Positions 35,297-47,513 of a stretch of 64,000 bases of DNA are shown here, in pieces. Position 1 is the first letter of the stretch; each line of letters starts with the position of its first letter. Source of the DNA: Polytrichum commune. Its lineage: Eukaryota > Streptophyta > Polytrichopsida > Polytrichales > Polytrichaceae. The DNA is taken from the NCBI GenBank assembly GCA_950295325.1, contig OX485806.1, positions 52,383,169 to 52,447,168 on the forward strand, written 5' to 3'. A program made the position numbers and the translations under genes. The notes beneath the pieces were generated by a model. It ran no database searches. It was not told the origin of the DNA and saw only the letters and a program-made list of their open reading frames with translations.

Positions 35297-35398
35297 TATT
35301 CATTTCTTGCAATAAGGGGCTATCTCAAGCAACTATCCTATTGATATATTTGCTTTTGTGTGGTTCATGACATTCTCCAAGATCTTGTCTACCCTTGC

Positions 35399-35919
35399 CT
35401 AGGTAGTCTTTGGGACGCCTCCTTTCTCAGGGCTCCGCTCGTTAGGCTTCCCTGCCTCTTCTTCTTCTGGGTACCAAGGTGCGAACTCTTCTGGCGTGGG
35501 TAGAGCTTCGCCCTCTTCCTCCTGTATGTCTTTGATAGTTTTACTCACCTCCCGGTGGACTTTCCTATCAGCTTTCCATTCATCGCTGTTGGCTCCTATT
35601 GGCCTCTCCTCATTCTCCTTTTTATCCTCATCGTTGTGTTTGTCTTGCGCAAACACATCATCTTTCTCATCATTGGAGTCTTCTTCTCCTCTTTCATGTG
35701 GGTGGTCTTCTTACTCCTCCGAGCTGCCACTACTTGTATCATCATCATCATCATCACTCTCGTCGCTCTCACTATCTTTCTTGCCTTCCTTGGCTGCAGC
35801 CCGTTGGGCTCTTGTCATAACATACACAGCGGGGGATACCGCATTGGCTCCTATCGCTGGCTTTGTGTTTCTAAACCCGTTCAACTCCTGTTGATGTTTA
35901 ATGTAATGCGGACAATCCG
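35399..35919 (-). pseudogene. Family-4 Gypsy, acidic gag-protease linker
   Basis: Two minus-strand frame pieces with long acidic/Ser runs (SDESDDDDDDTSSGSSEE; EEEGEALPTPEEFAPW). They continue the gag frame interrupted by the family-1 solo LTR: the PHYIKHQQ stretch next to the LTR directly follows the third zinc knuckle on the other side (36891). Confidence 0.8.
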
Positions 35920-36885
35920 TGTCGCGCACCTCTCCATGAGGAGTGCCCGAAACACCATGGGCACAAGGGGGACCCCGGAGTGACACTCGGGACTTGTGGC
36001 GCCGTTGGTGAGAGGGCCCAAGTGATTCTAGTGTGGGTGAGGGCCCCGGGCGTTGGGAACGCCTCCCACCCACGGAGACTAGGAGGCACAAGGGTAAGGC
36101 CATGAGCTATGCGTAGCTCATGGCGTGGTGATTCTAGAATGCTCAAGAACACCTCAATCGGAGGTGTGAGCTAGGAGTTATGGCCATTTGAGTGGGGCGC
36201 TGTCCCCGGACAGCGCCCTGGTTCAGCAATGCCTGGGAGTGACTCCCGGGACTGCCAAGGTTCAAAGAGGCATAACGTCCTCATAACTTGCCCAAATGGG
36301 GCAAGTGAGGAGTCCATCGGCATCTACGCAAAACGTAGATGAAGATGGAGTGGTTGGTTGCTAGCATCGGACATCATACAAGGAAGTTATGATGGTCTGA
36401 AGCTGCTAGAGGCTTCTTAGCCCAGCGAATGTCCACTTGGCCCCAACTCTTGGTGGAGAGACAAGAGGTTGGTTGACGGTGGGGTAGGGGCCCCGTGTAA
36501 AGTCCTAGAGGCTTATATGGGTGAGGTGGTGTGGCCTCACCCACCCGAGGCCGAACGGCAAGGCCTCCATGGGCTTTGGCCTATTGTGAGGCCATAGTTG
36601 CCTAGTATGGTTCGGGTTGTTGTAGTGTTGCTCCGGCAACGCGATGATCAACATAGGATTGGACTTCCATGGATGGAAGTCCACATTGGGGAAATGGGTT
36701 ACCGATTAAGGGGTGAGTCCCAAAAGCAAAGTAGGAGGGTTGGTTCCCTCCTATGAACTATTGGTCCGGGGTTAGAGGAGCTAACCATTAGCATGGCGGT
36801 ATGCGAAGGGTTAGCCACTCGTAACCTTTGCTAGAATTGAAAATTGGCAAGATGGTCAAGGGGGGGGCTAGCAAGGGTTGCGACA
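35920..36885 (+). mobile_element. Family-1 solo LTR in family-4 gag (copy 1b)
   Basis: 966 bp from TGTCGCGC to GCGACA, with a perfect target duplication ATCCG (35915-35919 and 36886-36890). It splits the family-4 gag frame just after a CCHC knuckle. No internal region remains, so it is a product of LTR-LTR recombination. Confidence 0.95.
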
Positions 36886-36890
36886 ATCCG

Positions 36891-37650
36891 GCTTCCGGTG
36901 TCCCTTCTGATGACAATAATAACACTCGTCGGGGTTGCCATCTCTCTGTGGTCTGCCAGTGAACCCAGTTCGCGGCGCTGCCTTGGTGTTGTTATTATCC
37001 ATCAGGCTTCTGGTATACTCATACCTGTCATGGCTGATAGGTCCTATGGGGCCTCCTCGGTAGGGGTATCCATCTTCCCTCCGGTAATCTTGGTTTTTGT
37101 AGGGGTAATAACCTTCCCTCCTAAAATCATCTCTGTAGTTGTCGTTGGGCCTATAGTAGGGCCGTTCTTCTCTGCGATATTCATTTCCCCGGTAGGGGCC
37201 TCCCGCCTCCCGCCGGTAATCGCCTTCCCTAAATGGGGATCTTTCATCTCTTCTAAACTCAGTTCTTGGTTCAAACCGAACCAATCTTTCATTCATTTCT
37301 CGCCTAAGAGTGATTGCTCCTGGCCTCCGATTTGATTGGGGTTGTACTTGGTTTACCCCATATCTTCTATCCCGGGGTCTCCGAGATTCGTGCCTTTCGT
37401 AGACACATTCACTTGTGTTGTGTGTTAAGCTGTTGCAATTCGTGCACTGCTTCATTTGACACTCCTGCATGTAGTGTCCTTCATTTCGGCATCGCCGACA
37501 AATTATGCCCGTTCTGAATTTCCGGCTTCCCAAAGCCAGTCCTTCTATCTCTTCTCTGAGGCTCCTGATGTCATCCTTAGTCGAGTTAGTCTTCTTCTTT
37601 GTCTTTTTTTTTTCTTCCGCCGATCTTCTTCTGAGTCATCACTTGACTAT
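36891..37650 (-). pseudogene. Family-4 Gypsy, gag C-terminus with three CCHC knuckles
   Basis: The frame at 36868-37533 carries CRRCRNEGHYMQEC, CTNCNSLTHNTSEC and CYYCHQKGHRKPDC. Between the second and third lies a repetitive Arg-rich stretch of YRRE and YRRDD-type units (about 37040-37290), likely an RNA-binding tail. An A-run near 37607-37616 seems to have shifted the frame relative to the upstream gag frame. The three knuckles and the basic repeat are well preserved. Confidence 0.88.
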
Positions 37651-38948
37651 TCACTGTCACTCTCATCAAGGAATCTTCCTTTTCTCATTTGACCTAGCTC
37701 TAATTTCTGAGCTGAGGCCTTGGCTTCATCTAAGTCATCGGTCGGCATGAGATCAATGTGTTTGGCGTACTCCTTCTTAAGGCCGTTAAGAAACCATGCC
37801 TTCTTGAACTGATCACTGGGTTGGGGGTTGATCTTTGATGATTCCACCATAACCCTTTCGTAAAATTCTTCAATTGTTTCATCTTTCTTCTGTTTGAGGG
37901 AGCCTAGACTTTCAATCACTTCCCCCTCAGATTTCTTCGTCCTGAATCTCATAAGAAAAGCAAGTCCCAAGGCTGGCCAATCTGGGAAATGATTTGGGCC
38001 AAATTGGGAGTACCATTCTAATGCTCGCTTCTTCAAGGTAATTGGAAATAATTGTAATTTGATTGCATCTGTGTCTTCCTGGTTGGCAAGACAAACATTG
38101 TTAAATTCTTGAATGTAAGTGTCGGGATCTGTCTTACCTTTATAGGTCGGTAAGGGAACCTTTGTTCTCCGTTGTTGTGCAGCCATGTTGGCTGAATTGG
38201 GTGGGTTGTTTCCAACACCAGGTGGATTGTTGTTATTTGGTGGTGGTGGGCTGACTCTGGTGTTATTTCCAAGGTTTTGGAATTGTTTAAGTCTCTCTTC
38301 AAATTTCCTCCTTAATTCGTCAAATTCCTCTTGACTGATGGGTTTTTTGACTTCTTGGTCCGTTTGGTTCTGAGTGCTCCCTCTTAAAAAGCCGCAGTCC
38401 TCGTAGCTGAATTGTTCTTCAAAATTCCTTCTCAGTTTTTCCCAACTCCTTTGGTTGAAAATTTTTTCCTCGGTCGTGTTTCCTTGATGGGTTTTGTCAT
38501 GCGCTTTATCTACTGGGGTATGCGTACCCATGTTTTTACCTGTACCTTGTGTTCTCAAAACATATATCCCAAGAAGGGTTCCTATTATCAGATCATCCTC
38601 ATCTTCTTTGTTTTCTTCCTGATTCAAGTTCTCTTCATTCAAGTCTTCATGTCCTTTGCTTGTCTCACCATTACCTCCTCCTTCACTTTGACTTCTATGG
38701 TGGATGGGTTTAGGGGTGTGGGAACCTACTGCCGGTGGTTCAGAAGCGTATCGGCTCTCTTCACTTCCTGTAGTTCTTTGTCTTGTACGCCTAGCGTACC
38801 TCTCTTCTCTTTCTCTCTTGAGTTGTTCAGTCCGCCTTATGCGGTCTTCTCTGGAATGCATGCGCTCCACATGCTTCTTCTCTGCCTCCTGTTCTCTAGG
38901 AGTTGGTGATGTACTTCTCGTACTAGATGTATCCTCATGATCAACCAT
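37647..38948 (-). pseudogene. Family-4 Gypsy, gag
   Basis: A 433-residue open frame starting MVDHEDTSS. The first half is charged and disordered (RE/EE-rich). The retrotransposon gag domain is at about residues 300-385 (ALEWYSQFGPNHFPDWPAL, then FLMRFRTKKSE and ETIEEFYERV), and QLKLFP-type helices precede it. It ends ESDSE at a TAG, after which the coding signal continues. It is the longest intact gag domain in the window. Confidence 0.92.
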
Positions 38949-39084
38949 GTACGCTACTGAGAGTGTTTCGGGATCATGGTCTTGGCCGGCTCTCTCAGCT
39001 CTGACGCCTCAATGCACCCGTACTTAACCTGTTTGCCTATGGATGATTACTTGGACACTTGATTTAAGTTCTTGTTTCTTGTTC

Positions 39085-39780
39085 CTATTCCTGTTCCACA
39101 TTCAAGTTCACCACACTACCATGCAAACCACCATACAGAGGTAAGAATATCTTTCTAACATACAAATCATATAACAAACCTTCCTGTTTGTAATGGTATC
39201 CTCGATGCTTAGTTGCTCCCAACACATAAGCATGAATATCCTCTCCTCCGTTATTCCATACCTTGGAAAAGATCAACGCCTGTAGTTCCTCCGGTAATTC
39301 CTCAATGTTTCTCTCAAATTGAGACCGGTAAGTAAATCCTATCTCTTTTTCCTTAAATAACTGCCATGTTTTGTCTTCATAGTATTTCTGCATATCCCAC
39401 ATCAGGTCGTGGAATCTCTTTGTTCCTTCCCATTTCCTCAAGGTTGTACTATCGGTGTTATACTTTGGATAATCCCATGGCCATCTGCCTAGAACTGAGA
39501 TTTCTTGTTGTTTGAAGTTATCTTCTTCTCTTCCTCTATGCTCCTGCACATAAAATCCTCGGAGATTAAATTGCTCAAGTCTTCGCTGTACCGCTCTTTC
39601 TACGCGATCCTGTTTCCGTGGTCCAAATGTTTCTGCCCACTTTCATTTTTCATCTATATCATGTTGGAGTCTTCCACAATATAGGTAGTACATGTTCTCC
39701 ATCGATGCCTGCCATCCATCTTTCCCCCAAATATTGTACGTTGTAAATTTTATCTTGTACGAGGTAAGTGTAACGTCCAT
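39085..39780 (-). pseudogene. Family-4 extra ORF upstream of gag (Ogre ORF1-like position)
   Basis: A minus-strand coding-like frame, with one early stop, lies between the LTR and gag. It contains RVERAVQRRLEQFNLRGFYV, LGRWPWDYPKY and FTYRSQFERNIEELPEELQA. The longest uninterrupted part is 154 residues (39085-39549). I recognise no domain. Ogre/Tat-type Gypsy elements are known for an additional ORF of unknown function before gag, and the position fits that. Homology to Ogre ORF1 is not shown. Confidence 0.6.
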
Positions 39781-39809
39781 GTGGCGAATCCCCAGCATGG
39801 TCGCCAAAA
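39781..39809 (-). other. Candidate primer-binding site of family 4
   Basis: On the minus strand the LTR end CTCGACA is followed by TTTTGGCGACCATGCTGGGG. This resembles the GGCGAC...CTGGGGA primer sites, complementary to tRNA-Arg, described for Ogre-like elements (from memory). Confidence 0.5.
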
Positions 39810-42207
39810 TGTCGAGGTCACCTTCAACCCTCAGCCTTAGACGGTGTAATCCGCTGCTGAACCGGTTTACATGGAAGTTACTCCCACCAAAATTAAACCT
39901 TTCTAGGTTTTCTTTTCTATGAAGGTGGTTGCTTGTATACTATTATTTAAATTTGTGATAGTATGCTTCTGTGCTCTTTTGAACTCTCAAGGAGCAGATG
40001 ACCTAGGTTTGTAAGTTTATGTTCCTTTAAATCCTAATGTCAAGGTTAAGTGTATTTAAAGGAACTTCATTCTTGTATACAATATTTTTCATGGTTTGAA
40101 TGATTATAATCTTTGTGGAGGTCATCTTCTAATAAGCGATATGGTGTTTTCTCTTGGATGAATTTCTAAGGAGAAAGTAGTCTAAGCTTTCAAGCTTATG
40201 TTCCCCGAAATCCCAATGTCATGGTTAAGTATTATGAGCCTCTTTATAAATCTCTAGGGGAAAAAAAGCCTAAGCTTTCAAGCTTATGTTCCCCGAAATC
40301 CTAATGTCGAGATTAAGTGTTGTAAGCGTAGAGAGTGCTTTTGCAAGAAATATATTAGGAAACCAATATACTTCAATTCCATTTCAATTCCAATATCCTC
40401 AACCAAAGTTCACAATCTTGAATGTTTTATCAATCATGTTTATTGATACATCTAGATTGTAATAACTTAATCGTGAGATTGGACTACTTGATAGTCTTCG
40501 AATTCTCCTATTATCGAATGATGGTTTGAAGCCTTCTCAATGTCTTCAATCTCTAATGATGAAAGTTTAATTCTCCGGTCTCGAGAACTTCCTTTGGACT
40601 TCACTCTTCAAGAGAATCTTCTTAGTCTTTGTAAAAATCTTCTTAGCCTTCAAAAGTATCTTAGTCTTCGGCTTTGAAAACTCCTTAGTCTTTGGCCTCG
40701 AGAACCTTCTTGGTCTTTTGCCCGCAAATTCTTCTTAGTCCTTTGTCTTCTCGGTCCACCAGTCTCACGGGCCCTCAGTCTCATGGTCCTTTAGTCTTCA
40801 TGTTCTTCAATTTCTTCAACCAAATCTAGGTTCCCCGAAAAAATCTTCAAGAACTTCATAAGTCTTCAGTCTTCTCTCGTTCGGTCTCGCGGTCCCTCAG
40901 TCCCGCGGGACTTCAATCTTCAAGGTACACCAAAAGAGTCTTCCAATCTCCGAGTCTTCGTCTTCGTTAAGGATCAGTTTTCAAGTCTTGTAAAATCGCC
41001 GTCCGGTTCCACGGTCCTCCAGTCCGCGGGCCTTCAGTATCGTGGTCCTTCAGCCTCGTGGCTTTCCGATCTTCAAATTCCTCTAAAAGCCTTAGAGTCT
41101 TCAAGTTCGTCGAAAAGGTCTTCAATTAATTCTTTAAGGGCTCAAAGCTCCTTAGTCTTCAATTAAATCTTGAAGGGCTCAAGGCTCCTTAGACTTCGTC
41201 TTCGAAAATCTTCTAAGCCTTGCGGTCATCTGGTCCCGCGGGCCTTCAGTATCGCGGGCCTTCAGTCTTCGAATAGAATTTCGCTCCCGATAAAGCTTTG
41301 ACATTCACGTTATATTGTCATGATAGAATGAGGTGAATTAGGGCCCCTAAGTGCCCTCTTTATATAGGGTATGAAATCTATTAATTTCCTAATTAGGCGG
41401 TTAGGCCTTAGTACCCTATTGCCACATGTAGGATTCGGCTATTTTTAGCTTTGTATCTATCTATAGTCTAATTTTATCCCGGCATATCTAATTTAATAAT
41501 GAGCACATGCTTAATTTGAATGTTCGTGTGGTGTTAATTATGATGCAATCCTCCTTATTCCTAGATGTGCCTAAGGTAATCGGTTATCATTCATAACATC
41601 CGTTCATTCAAAAGGTTGATGTTCATTGCCGCATGGATGGTAGTTATGTTCGTCCAAGGTATTTTCATCCCTTGGCAGTGTTTTTTCATCTACATCCCTT
41701 AGACTAGTGAGTACGTATTCACTAAGAGTACCTAGGTGTTCACTAAAAGAGAACTAGGTGTCTACCAAGTAGTCACTAACCATCCTAGGAACGATAATTA
41801 TGTCCTTACTAATCCCCAATCCTAATCTACTAGTGTCCAAGTACGTTCCCGATGGCGTCTCGTCCGTTCCCGCCGTTTGAGGCCCATTCCCTAGCGGTTG
41901 GGCTCCCGTTCCCGTCGGCCTAAGTACGTTCCCGCTGCTTAAACCTAAAAGAGACCGGTACCCTCCTCTCAAGCCGGCTCCCCTTGGCCTCCAAATATCC
42001 GGCCTTCAGGGTATCCATCCGGTCTTTGCTCCTCGCTCGTTTGTCGGGCTTCGGTGACTTGGCTACCTTCCCCCGGCCTCCACCTGGCTTTGTTCCGCCC
42101 GTTGTCTCCCTGTGTGTTGCTCATCGTCTCTCCTCTCTCCCCGCACTTTGTGTTCACAGCTAGCTGGCTGCCTCTGGCTGCTACTTGTTGGGTGCACAGG
42201 GTGTACA
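39810..42207 (-). mobile_element. Family-4 5' LTR (copy 4a)
   Basis: 2,398 bp on the plus strand from TGTCGAGGTCACC to GTGTACA. Its first 300 bp recur at 62125. A module with AAGCTTATGTTCCCCGAAAT occurs three times (near 40006, 40190, 40275), and 40560-41290 is a degenerate TC-rich repeat of CTTAGTCTTC and GGTCCCTCAGTC units. It abuts type-A array A2 exactly at the right arm of a palindrome (CCGAGAGGGTG at 42208). Confidence 0.75.
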
Positions 42208-43200
42208 CCGAGAGGGTGTAGGGTGTGGTAGTATGGACCAAATTTTGACAAGAATGAAGTCCGTTGTGTATGTGTATGTATGTGGACTAGCCTGGTTTTT
42301 ATGTTGAAATTCTTTGTGTATGCACTAGAATCCGACCCTCTCGGATCCGAGAGGGTCTAGGGTGTGCTAGTATGGAGCAGATTTTGACAAGAATGAGGTC
42401 CCTTGTGTATGTATATGTATAAGGACTAGCTTGGTTCTTATGTTGAAATTCTTTGTGTATGTACTACAAGCCGACCCGAGAGCGTCTAGGGTGCGGTAGT
42501 ATGGACCTGATTTTGACAAGAATGAGGTCCCTTGTGTATGTGTATGTATGTGGACTACCTAGGTTCATATGTTGAATTTTTTTGGATTGCACTAGAGGCC
42601 GACCTTCTGGGATCTGAGAGGGTCTAGGGTGTGGTAGTATGGACCAGATTTTGACAAGAATGAGGTCTGTTGTGTATGTGTATGTATGTGGACTAGCTTG
42701 GTTCTTATGTTGAAATTCTTTGTGTATGCACTAGAATCTGACCCTCTCGGATCCGAGAGGGTGTAGGGTGTGGTAGTATGGACCAGATTTTGACTAGAAA
42801 GAGGTCCCTTGTGTATGTGTATGTATGTGGACTACCTAGGTTCATATGTTGAAATTCTTTGGATTGCACTAGAGGCCGACCTTCTGGGATCTGAGAGGGT
42901 CTAGGGTGTGGTAGTATGGACCAGATTTTGACAAGAATGAGGTCCCTTGTGTATGTGTATGTATGCGGACTACCTAGGTTCCTATGTTGAAATTCTTTGT
43001 GTATGCACTAGAGTCCGACCCTCTCGGAACCGAGAGGGTCTAGGTGGCGGTAGTATGGACCAGATTTTGACAAGAATGAGGTCCTTTGTGTATGTGTATG
43101 TATGTGGACTAGGTTGGTTCCTATGTTGAAATTCTTTGGGAATGCACTAGAGTCCAACCCTCTCGGAACCGAGAGGGTCTAGGTGGCGGTTGTTCGGACC
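42208..43200. repeat. Type-A tandem array A2
   Basis: Seven to eight units of the ~139-bp repeat of array A1, with the same palindrome and GTATGTATGTGGACTA blocks. The last unit ends about 40-50 bp before the first recognisable exon of the gene at 43242, so it may lie in an upstream intron or the promoter. Confidence 0.9.
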
Positions 43201-44799
43201 AGCTCTTTACTTGAGGTTCTCAAGCTTGTAGGTATGATTTTTTGCAAGGATCACAATCCATGGATCTTATTATCACGGAGGCGCCCTCTATGGAGGACTA
43301 TAATGTTCCATTGGAGGTGCCTGTGGTACTTGTTGATGCACCTGTTGCAACCGATTCTTTGCGTCCTCTTGATGAGTCCAATCAAGAGGAGACTGAGCTA
43401 TTGATTCGGAGATCACAGAAAGAGGATTCTAATGCTTTGATACACGAGGTTCAAATCAAACCCCTTTTAAGTTGCGTTTCTCTATCCCACTATGCCGCTT
43501 GCGTTGTCTTCCACTTGTTCGTCCCATCAACGAGGTTGATGTCGCTCGGTTGAAAAATGAGTTCGTCATGGGTTACCGTGACGGTTACCGAGCCTTGTAT
43601 GTCTCTCCCTACAACAACCTCAATGAGGTACTCGATGTCTCCGATGACATCCACAATTCTTGGAGTTCATTATGGCAAGAGGCCAATGAGGAATTCAACG
43701 CCATGCTCCAAAATGACCCTGACCTTGCTCACCTTTCTGGCAAGATGTTCTACGTGTGGGAGGGTAACCATCATTTGTCGGCTTGGTGGAGGCACATCAA
43801 TAAGCATCACTCGCTGGATAAAGATTGGCACATCTCTATTGACTGTATTGTCGTGGATCAAAGAAATTCCACCGCTGTCTTTTTGAATGCCATAGATGAC
43901 ATCAATTGGTAAGTTCAATTTTTGTTTTCTTGTTTTTTTCCATTGTTTCTTTGATTCTCATTACTTTTCTTTTTAGGTCCACGGAGCACGATCATGTTAA
44001 GGACAACCTCCCTGCCAAATTGCTTCGCATTCGTACATTTGGAAAAATGAAGCTTGAGGATTTCTCCGACCTCATTTCGGTGGATGACTACAAGATGTGC
44101 GAGTCTAAAATGGATAAAAATCCTACTTGGTATCCTCACACATTGGATGTCTTCGTCAAGTTCTTGTACAAGGTAATTTTATTCTTTTCTCTTGTTTTTT
44201 CCTATCCTCATTTTCTATGCATTTATCTTTACTCACATCTTTGTTTGTTTCAGATAGAAATATCCAATGCGGCGGATATTGCTGCACGGTTGTACCGCAA
44301 GGCCACTCCGGAGGCTCTTAGATCTGCTCCTGGGATTTGGGATGCTATGACAAAAGCCCAATAAAGATTGATCAAAAGTATTCGATCTTGAAGCTTTGAA
44401 AAGTTCATCTCCGTCGCCCACAAGGACAACGGCGATGACTTCTTCCAAGAGGTACTCCCTTCACCTCTTCACTTTAAATTTTCTTCCACGTTCGTGTTTT
44501 TCCACTTAAGTTTTAAGTATATTTTCTTACATTGCATTAGTCAATGTTGCAGATTGACCATCATTTTTCCACTTTCCTTGTCCCTGATATGACTATTGAG
44601 AAACTCCAAAAGGTGGCAACTACACATGTGAATGCTTCCTTTAAGGCTAGGTGGCTTCAATAGTGCAATTCCCCCGCGGAGGTCAAAACCAAAAACAAGT
44701 TCCCTTCTTCTCTTCCTCTTCGCGAGAAAGTCCTCGAAGATTGGCTTCAAAAAGCTTCCTTTTGGGCACAGGTACTCCAATACCTTCTTGAGGATAGTA

Positions 44800-45595
44800 G
44801 GATTAAATGTATGTGTATGTATGTGGCCTGCCTCGGTTCATATGTGCAACCTATTTGGATGTGCACTAGAATTCGACCCTCTCGGAACCGAGAGGGTCTT
44901 GGTTGCAGTTGTTTGGACCAGATTTTGACTAGAATTGTGTGCCTTGTGTATGTGTATGTATGTGGACTACCTAGGTTCATATGTTGAAATTTTTTGTGTA
45001 TGCACTAGAATCCGACCCTCTCGGTTCCGAGAGGGTCTAGTGTGCGGTAGTATGGACCAGATTTTGACAAGAAGGTGGTGCCTTTTGTATGTATATGTAT
45101 GTGGACTAGCTTGGTTGTTATGTTGAAATTCTTTGTGTATGCACTAGAATCCGACCTTCTCGGAACAGAGAAGGTCTAGGGTGCGGTAGTATGGACCAGA
45201 TTTTGACTAGAATGAGGATCCTTGTTTGTGCGCATATATGTGATCTACCTAGATTCATATGTTGAAATTCTTTGTATGTACACTAGGTTCCGACCTTCTC
45301 GGATCCGAGAGGGTCCAGGTGGCGGTAGTATGGACGAGATTTTTACTAGTATGAGGATCCTTGTGTATGTGTATGTATGTGAACTAGCTAGGTTCATATG
45401 TTGAAATTCTTTGTGTATGCACTAGAATCCGACCCTCTCGGAACCGAGAGAGTCTTCCTTGCGGTATTTTGGACTAGATTTTGACTAGAATGAGGTGCTT
45501 TGTCTATGTGTACGTATGTGGACTAGTTGGATTCATATGTTGAAATTCTTTGTGTATGCACTAGAATCCAACCCTCTCGGATTCACTTTATGTTT
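44800..45595. repeat. Type-A tandem array A3 inside intron 4
   Basis: Five to six units of the ~139-bp type-A repeat lie wholly between the splice donor at 44772 (GTACTCC) and the acceptor ending at 45607 (ATCTTAG). Palindromes recur near 44876, 45017, 45155, 45294 and 45435. The unit at 45155 has matching changes in both arms (CCTTCTC with GAGAAGG). Confidence 0.9.
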
Positions 45596-46375
45596 GTATT
45601 ATCTTAGTTGGAGAAAGGGGTTGAGGGTCAGCTCGCCTCATTTGAAAATGAATGCTCCATCGACATTGACTGGATTTCTATGGAAGATCTTTTCCAACCT
45701 GCTCATTTTGTCGAGCATTGGAGGCTCATTTTGTGGGACAAGGCTTTTCGAGTATATTTTGATGACAAGGGTGTCTTAAAGTTCACCAAAGGGCTCGATC
45801 TCATGGAGTTCGAGGAAGGCCCTTTAGCTATCAAGCGGGTTGCTTACCGGTAATTATTTTTTCTTTTTCTTTTGTCCTTCGTATCTTCGTTTCTTTTCAC
45901 TCCATTTCTTTGTTTTAATTTTCTTCACTTCGTAGGTACATTCACTGTGAGCTTGTCGTAAACAATGCTCTTCCTTCTTCGTCCTTGCCGTCTTTACTTG
46001 AGGAGTGGATCGATGACAACTCGAATCTTTGTGTGTACACGCCCATGTAACTTGTAAAATTTCCACGCGTGCATTTGGTCGCTGGTGGTTGGTACCTAGA
46101 TTGTTCTCGTGGATTTGTTCCCGATGTAGAAGAACCCCTCTACAACAGCCTCGCTTCCGCTGCCTTTGAGGTAATTAAATTGGAGGAAGAACCGGATGAA
46201 GATGAGAATCCGGCTCCTCCTGCCTGTGACAAATAGGTTGCACCGGTGAAGGGCAAGGGTAAGAGGGTGGTGTCTAGTCAAGTGTCCACCCGTTCATTTA
46301 CCAACGCCTCCGTTTAGCGCACTAGGCTACCCCAGTTGTCGGAAGTCCAACGGCAACTCTTTCTGCCCCTTCTCG

Positions 46376-47341
46376 TGTCGCAACCCTTGCTAGGTCCCTT
46401 AATAATCTTGCCAATTTTCAATTCTAGCAAAGGTTACGAGTCGCTAACCATTCGCATTCCGCCATGCTAATGGATAGCTCCTCTTACCCCGGACCAATAG
46501 TTCATAGGAGGGAACCAACCCTCCTACTTTGCTTTCGGGACTCACCCCTTAATCGGTAACCCATTTCCCCAATGTGGACTTCCATCCATGGAAGTCCAAT
46601 CCTATGTTGATCATCGCGTTGCCGGAGCAACACTACAACGACCCGAACCATACTAGGCAACTATGGCCTCACAATGGGCCAAAGCCCATGGAGGCCGTGC
46701 CGTTCGGCCTCGGGTGGGTGAGGCCACACCACCTCACCCATATAAGCCTCTAGGACTTCACGCGGGGCCCCTACCCCACCGTCAACCAACCTCTTGTCTC
46801 TCTACCAAGAGTTGGGGCCAAGTGGACATTTTCCTTTAGCTGCTGGGCCTAGAACCCCCCCAGCAGCTTCAGACCATCATAACTTCCTTGTATGATGTTT
46901 GAGGCAAGCAAGCAACCACTCCATCTTCATCTACGCTTCACGTAGATGCCGATGGACTCCTCACTTGCTCCATTTGAGCAAGTCTTGAGGACGTTATGCC
47001 TATTTGAACCTTAGCAGTCCCGGGAATCACTCCCAGGCACTGCTGTAGCAGGGCGCTGTCCCGGGACAGCGCCCCACTCAAATGGCCATAACTCCTAGCT
47101 CACACCTCCGATTGAGGTGTTCTTGAGCATTCTAGAATCACCACGCCATGAGCTACGCATAACTTACCCTTGTGCCTCCTAATCTTCGTGGGTGGGAGGC
47201 GTTCCCAACGCCCGGGGCCCTCACCCACACTAGGATCACTTGGGCCCTCTCACCAACGGCGCCACAAGTCCCGGGTGTCACTCCGGGGTCCCCCTTGTGC
47301 CCATGGTGTTTCGGGCACTCCTCATGGAGAGGTACGCGACA
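46376..47341 (-). mobile_element. Family-1 solo LTR in exon 6 (copy 1c)
   Basis: 966 bp in minus orientation, flanked by a perfect TCTCG duplication (46371-46375 and 47342-47346). Coding sequence continues on both sides in the same gene. Confidence 0.95.
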
Positions 47342-47513
47342 TCTCGGGACCATGTTCCTGCTCTTTGCCATAGCGGTGTCACCATTCCCTCCGTGCCACG
47401 CAAGAGGAAGGCCGTCGTTCCGGATACCTCGGCAACTTCTTCGGAGAAGTCGTCTTCTCTCTCTTTGATTGAGAATGTCGACATGGGGAAGCTCATAGAC
47501 GATGTTATGCGAT

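Noticed and set aside
35496-35983. Long plus-strand frames with hydrophobic stretches over 35496-35983 (and at 38412-38909)
   Set aside because: They are antisense to the gag and protease frames of the family-4 Gypsy; acidic codons read backwards give Ser/Leu-rich peptides.
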